In this document: in pieces, positions 59,967-64,000 of the stretch | How the letters are laid out: each line of letters begins with the position of its first letter | Position numbering within the stretch: position 1 is the stretch's first letter | NCBI GenBank assembly: GCA_963854835.1 | Contig: OY978530.1 | Coordinates: 9,798,372 to 9,862,371 of the forward strand | Direction of reading: 5' to 3' | Length of the DNA stretch: 64,000 nucleotides | Source: Megamerina dolium | Taxonomy: Eukaryota > Arthropoda > Insecta > Diptera > Megamerinidae | The notes under the pieces: generated by a model | What the model was told of the DNA's origin: nothing | What the model saw: the letters and a program-made list of their open reading frames with translations, nothing else | The model's database searches: none | Made by a program: the position numbers and the translations under genes

Positions 59967-62900
59967 ACATAGCCTGGCCGGCTACTTAAAAAAGCTTTGA
60001 CGCTAAAATACTGTTGGTCACGAAGCCAAAGTCGGCAATATAAGGGTTATTCTTTAAGAGCATAGCATACCCTGTCCGGCTACTAAAAAAGGCTTTGACG
60101 CTAAAATACTGTTGATCACGAAGCCATAATGTGTCATATAAAGTTTATTCTTTAATAGCATAGCATAGCCTAGCATAGCCTGGCAATATACAGGTTATTC
60201 TTTGAGAGCATAGCATAGCCTGGCTGGTTACTTAAAAAAGCTTTGACGCTAAAATACTATTGGCCACGAAGCCAAATTCGGCAATATAAGGGTTACTCTT
60301 TGAGAGCATAGCATAGCCTGGCCGGCTACTTAAAAAAGCTTTGACGCTAAAATACTGTTGGTCACGAAGCCAAATTCGGCAATATAAGGGTTATTCTCTA
60401 AGAGCCTAGCCTAGTGCCAGCTACTAAAAAGGCTTTAACGCTAAAATACTGTTGGTCACGAATCTAACTTCGGGCATATAAGGGTTATGCTTTAAAAGCC
60501 TAGCCTAGGGCCGGCTACTTAAAAAGGCTTTGACACTAAAATACTGTTGGTCACGAAGCACGAAGTATAGCCTGGCAATATAAAGGTTATTCTTTGAGAG
60601 CATAGCATAGCCTGGCCGGTTACTTAAAAAAGCTTTGACGATAAAATACTGTTGGTCACGAAGCTAACTTCGGCCATATAAGGCCTATTTTTTTAGTGCA
60701 CGGCCATAGACCAGCTACTTACAAAGGCTTTGACGCTTAAATACTCTTGGCCACGAAGCCAAATTCGGCAATATAACGGTTATTCTGTAAGAGCCAAGCC
60801 TAGGGCCGGCAACTAAAAAGGCTTTGAAGCTAAAACACTGTTGGTCGCGAAGCCAACTTCGGCCATATAAGGTTTATGCTTTAAACGCCTAGCCTAGGGC
60901 CGGCTACTTGAAAAGGCTTTGACGCTGAAATACTGTTGGTCACGAAGCCAAATTCGGCGATAAAGGGGTTATTCTCTAAGAGCCTAGCCTAGGGCCGGCT
61001 ACTAAAAAGGCGTTGACGCTAAAATACTGTTAGTCACGAAGCCAAATTCGGCAAAATAAGGGTTATTCTCTAAGAGAATAACCTAGGGCCGGCTATTAAA
61101 AAGGCTTTGAAGATAAAGTACTGTTGGTGACGAAGCCAACTTCGGCCATATTAGGGTTATGCTTTAAAAGCCTAGCCTAGGGATGGCTACTTAAAAAGGC
61201 TTTGACGCTAAAATACTGTTGGTCACGAAGCCAACTTGTGCCATATAAAGGTTATTCTTTAAGAGCATAGCATAGGCTAGCATAGCCTGGCAATATAAAG
61301 GTTATTCTTTGAGAGCATAGCATAGCCTAGCAAAGCCTGGCAATATAAGGCTTACTCTTTGAGAGCCTAGCCTAGGGCCGGCTACTTAAAATGGCTTTGA
61401 CGCTGAAATACTGCTGGGCACGAAGACGATTTCGGCAATATAAGGGTTATTCTCTAAGAGCCTAGCCTAGGGCCGGCTACTAAAAAGGCTTTGACGATAA
61501 AGTACTGTTGGTCACGAAGCCAACTTCGGCCATATTAGGGTTATGCTTTAAAAGCCAAGCCTAGGGCCGGCTACTTAAAAAGGCTTTGACGCTAAAATAC
61601 TGTTGTTCACGAAGCCAACTTGTGCCATATAAAGGTTATTCTTTAAGATCATAGCATAGCCTAGCATAGCCTGGCAATATAAAGTTTATTCTTTAAGAGC
61701 ATAACATAGCCTAGCATAGCCTGGCAATATAAAGGTTACTCTTTGAGAGCATAGCATAGCCTTGCCGGTTACAAAAAAAGCTTTCCCGCTAAAATGCTGT
61801 TGGTCACGAAGCCAAATTCGGCAAAATAAGGGTTATTCTCTAAGAGAATATCCTAGGGCCGGCTACTAAAAAGGCTTTGAAGATAAAGTACTGTTGGTGA
61901 CGAAGCCAACTTCGGCCATATTAGGGTTATGCTTTAAAAGCCTAGCCTAGGGTCGGCTACTTAAAAAGGCTTTGACGCTAAAATACTGTTGGTCACGAAG
62001 CCAACTTGTGCCATATAAAGGTTATTCTTTAAGAGCATAGCATAGCCTAGCATAGCCTGGCAATATAAAGGTTATTCTTTGAGAGCATAGCATAGCCTAG
62101 CAAAGCCTGGCAATATAAGGGTTACTCTTTGAGAGCCTAGCCTAGGGCCGGCTACTTAAAATGGCTTGACGCTGAAATACTGCTGGGCACAAAGACGATT
62201 TCGGCAATATAAGGGTTATTCTCTAAGAGCCTAGCCTAGGGCCGGCTACTAAAAAGGCTTTGACGATAAAGTACTGTTGGTCACGAAGCCAACTTCGGCC
62301 ATATACAGGTTATCCTTTGAGAGCATAGCATAGCCTAGCAAATCCTGGCAATATAAGGGTTACTCTTTGAGAGCATGGCATAGTCTGGCCGGTTACTTAA
62401 AAAGCTTTGCCGCTAAAATACTGTTGGTCACGAAGCCAAATTCGGCAAAATAAGGGTTATTCTCTAAGAGAATAACCTAGGGCCGGCTACTAAAAAGGCT
62501 TTGACGCTAAAATACTGTTGGTCACGAAGCCAACTTGTGCCATATAAAGTTTATTCTTTAAGAGCATAACATAGCCTAGCATAGCCTGGCAATATAAAGG
62601 TTACTCTTTGAGAGCATAGCATAGCCTGGCCGGTTACTTAAAAAAGCTTTGCCGCTAAAATGCTGTTGGTCACGAAGCCAAATTCGGCAAAATAAGGGTT
62701 ATTCTCTAAGAGAATAACCTAGGGCCGGCTACTAAAAAGGCTTTGACGCTAAAATACTGTTGATCACGAAGCCAACTTGTGCCATATAAAGTTTATTCTT
62801 TAAGAGCATAACATAGCCTAGCATAGCCTGGCAATATAAAGGTTATTCTTTGAGAGCATAGCATAGCCTGGCCGGTTACTTAAAAAAGCTTTGACGGTAA

Positions 62901-64000
62901 AATGCTGTTGGTCACGAAGCCAAATTCGGCAAAATAAGGGTTATTCTCTAAGAGAATAACCTAGGGCCGGTTACTTAAAAAAGCTTTGACAATAAAATAC
63001 TGTTGGTCACGAAGCCAACTTCGTCCGTACAAGGCCAATTTTTTTAGTGCCCGGCCATAGACCAGCTACTTACAAAGGCTTTGACGCTTAAATACTCTTG
63101 GCCACGAAGCCAATTTCGGCAATATAAGGGTTATTCTTTAAGCGCATTGCCTAGGGTCGGCTACTTAAAAAGGCTTTGACGCTAAAATAGTGTTGGGCAC
63201 GAAGCCAAATTAGGCAATATAAGGGATATTCTTTGAGAGCATAGCATAGCCTAGCAAAGCCTGGCAATATTAGGGTTACTCTTTGAGAGCATAGCATAGC
63301 CTTAGATTATTCTCTAAGAGCCTAGCCTAGGGCCGGCTACTAAAAAGGTTTTGACGCTAAAATACTGTTGGTCCCGAAGCCAACTTCGGCCATATAAGGG
63401 TTATGCTTTAAAAGCCTAGCCTAGGGCCGGCTACTAAAAAGGCTTTGACGCTAAAATACTGTTGGTCACGAAGCCAACTTGTGCCATATAAAGGTTATTC
63501 TTTAAGAGCATAACATAGCCTAGCATAGCCTGGCAATATACAAGTTATTCTTTGAGAGCATAGCATAGCCTGGCTGGTTACTTAAAAAAGCTTTGACGCT
63601 AAAATACTGTTGGTCACGAAGCCAACTTGTGCCATATAAAGGTTATACTTTAAGAGCATAGCATAGCCAAGCATAGCCTGGCAATATAAAGGTTATTCTT
63701 TGAGAGCATAGCATAGCCTAGCAAAGCCTGGCAATATAAGGGTTACTCTTTGAGAGCATAGCATAGCCTGGCCGGTTACTTAAAAAAGCTTTGACGATAA
63801 AATACTGTTGGTCACGAAGCACGAAGTATATCCTGGCAATATAAATGTTATTCTTTGAGAGCATAGCATAGCCTGGCCGGTTACTTAAAAAAGCTTTGAC
63901 GATAAAATACTGTTGGTCACGAAGTGAACTTCGGCCATATAAGGCCTATTTTTTTAGGGCCCGGCCATAGACCAGCTACTTACAAAGGCTTTGACGCTTA

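Larger units (their letters stand above)
49736..64000. repeat. Satellite array, region 6: 95-bp monomers mixed with ~50-bp shortened units
   Basis: The 95-bp monomers continue but are interspersed with a ~50-bp unit that lacks the GGCTTTGACG...GTCACGAAGCC half. It reads CAATATAAAGGTTATTCTTT, then GAGAGCATAGCATAGCCTAG, then CAAAGCCTGG. Inside it the words AGCAT and AGCCT repeat at five-base spacing, giving a microsatellite-like patch. Units of this kind first appear at about 49736 and persist to the window end. Two large tandem duplications lie here (51194/53333 and 56775/58371). Small open frames of 60-88 codons in this region are by-products of the repeats. No gene is seen. Confidence 0.92.

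Noticed and set aside
1..64000. CRISPR-like array of regularly spaced repeats
   Set aside because: The repeats are contiguous diverged monomers with no unique spacers, no cas genes, and a eukaryotic retroelement is inserted among them.

Overview
The window is almost entirely tandem satellite DNA from a eukaryote. It is interrupted once by a degenerate LTR retrotransposon at 10261-15217. There is no prokaryotic gene organisation and I see no host protein-coding gene, tRNA or rRNA. The retroelement is a Ty3/Gypsy type with two gag CCHC knuckles, pol order protease-RT-RNase H-integrase, and a primer site matching animal tRNA-Ser(GCU). That points to an animal, most plausibly an arthropod; the species cannot be fixed from this sequence. 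The setting looks like heterochromatin (centromeric or pericentromeric), which is an inference from composition only.

Satellite layout. The basic monomer is about 95 bp, always in the same orientation. It has two main forms that often alternate: form A carries an AGAGCCTAGCCTAGGGCCGG box, form B carries a TTAGTGCCCGGCCATAGACC box. Region 1 (1-4640) is mostly A/B dimers and trimers. Region 2 (4641-10260) adds a tetrameric higher-order repeat and a long block duplication. Region 3 (15218-31850) is dominated by a 397-bp tetrameric higher-order repeat (95+111+95+96 bp), in runs of different length separated by a recurrent ~800-bp block. Region 4 (31851-43553) consists of ~1.3-2.7-kb duplicated blocks. 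Region 5 (43554-49735) is mainly A-type 95-bp monomers plus an 854-bp tandem duplication. Region 6 (49736-64000) is mixed with a ~50-bp shortened unit rich in GCATA/GCCTA words and holds two recent tandem duplications (about 2.1 kb and exactly 1596 bp).

Retrotransposon. It lies on the minus strand, 4957 bp long, with 218-bp LTRs differing at two positions and a 5-bp target duplication GTCAC. The 3'-LTR-side polypurine tract and the PBS are intact. Gag, protease, RT, RNase H and integrase are all recognisable with their catalytic residues. The coding region is broken by three in-frame stops, one frameshift and one apparent internal deletion between protease and RT, so the copy cannot encode its own proteins. 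Its leader carries five copies of a 12-bp motif, CCAATT(G/T)AATGG. The same satellite block occurs three more times in the window without the element, giving ready-made empty sites.
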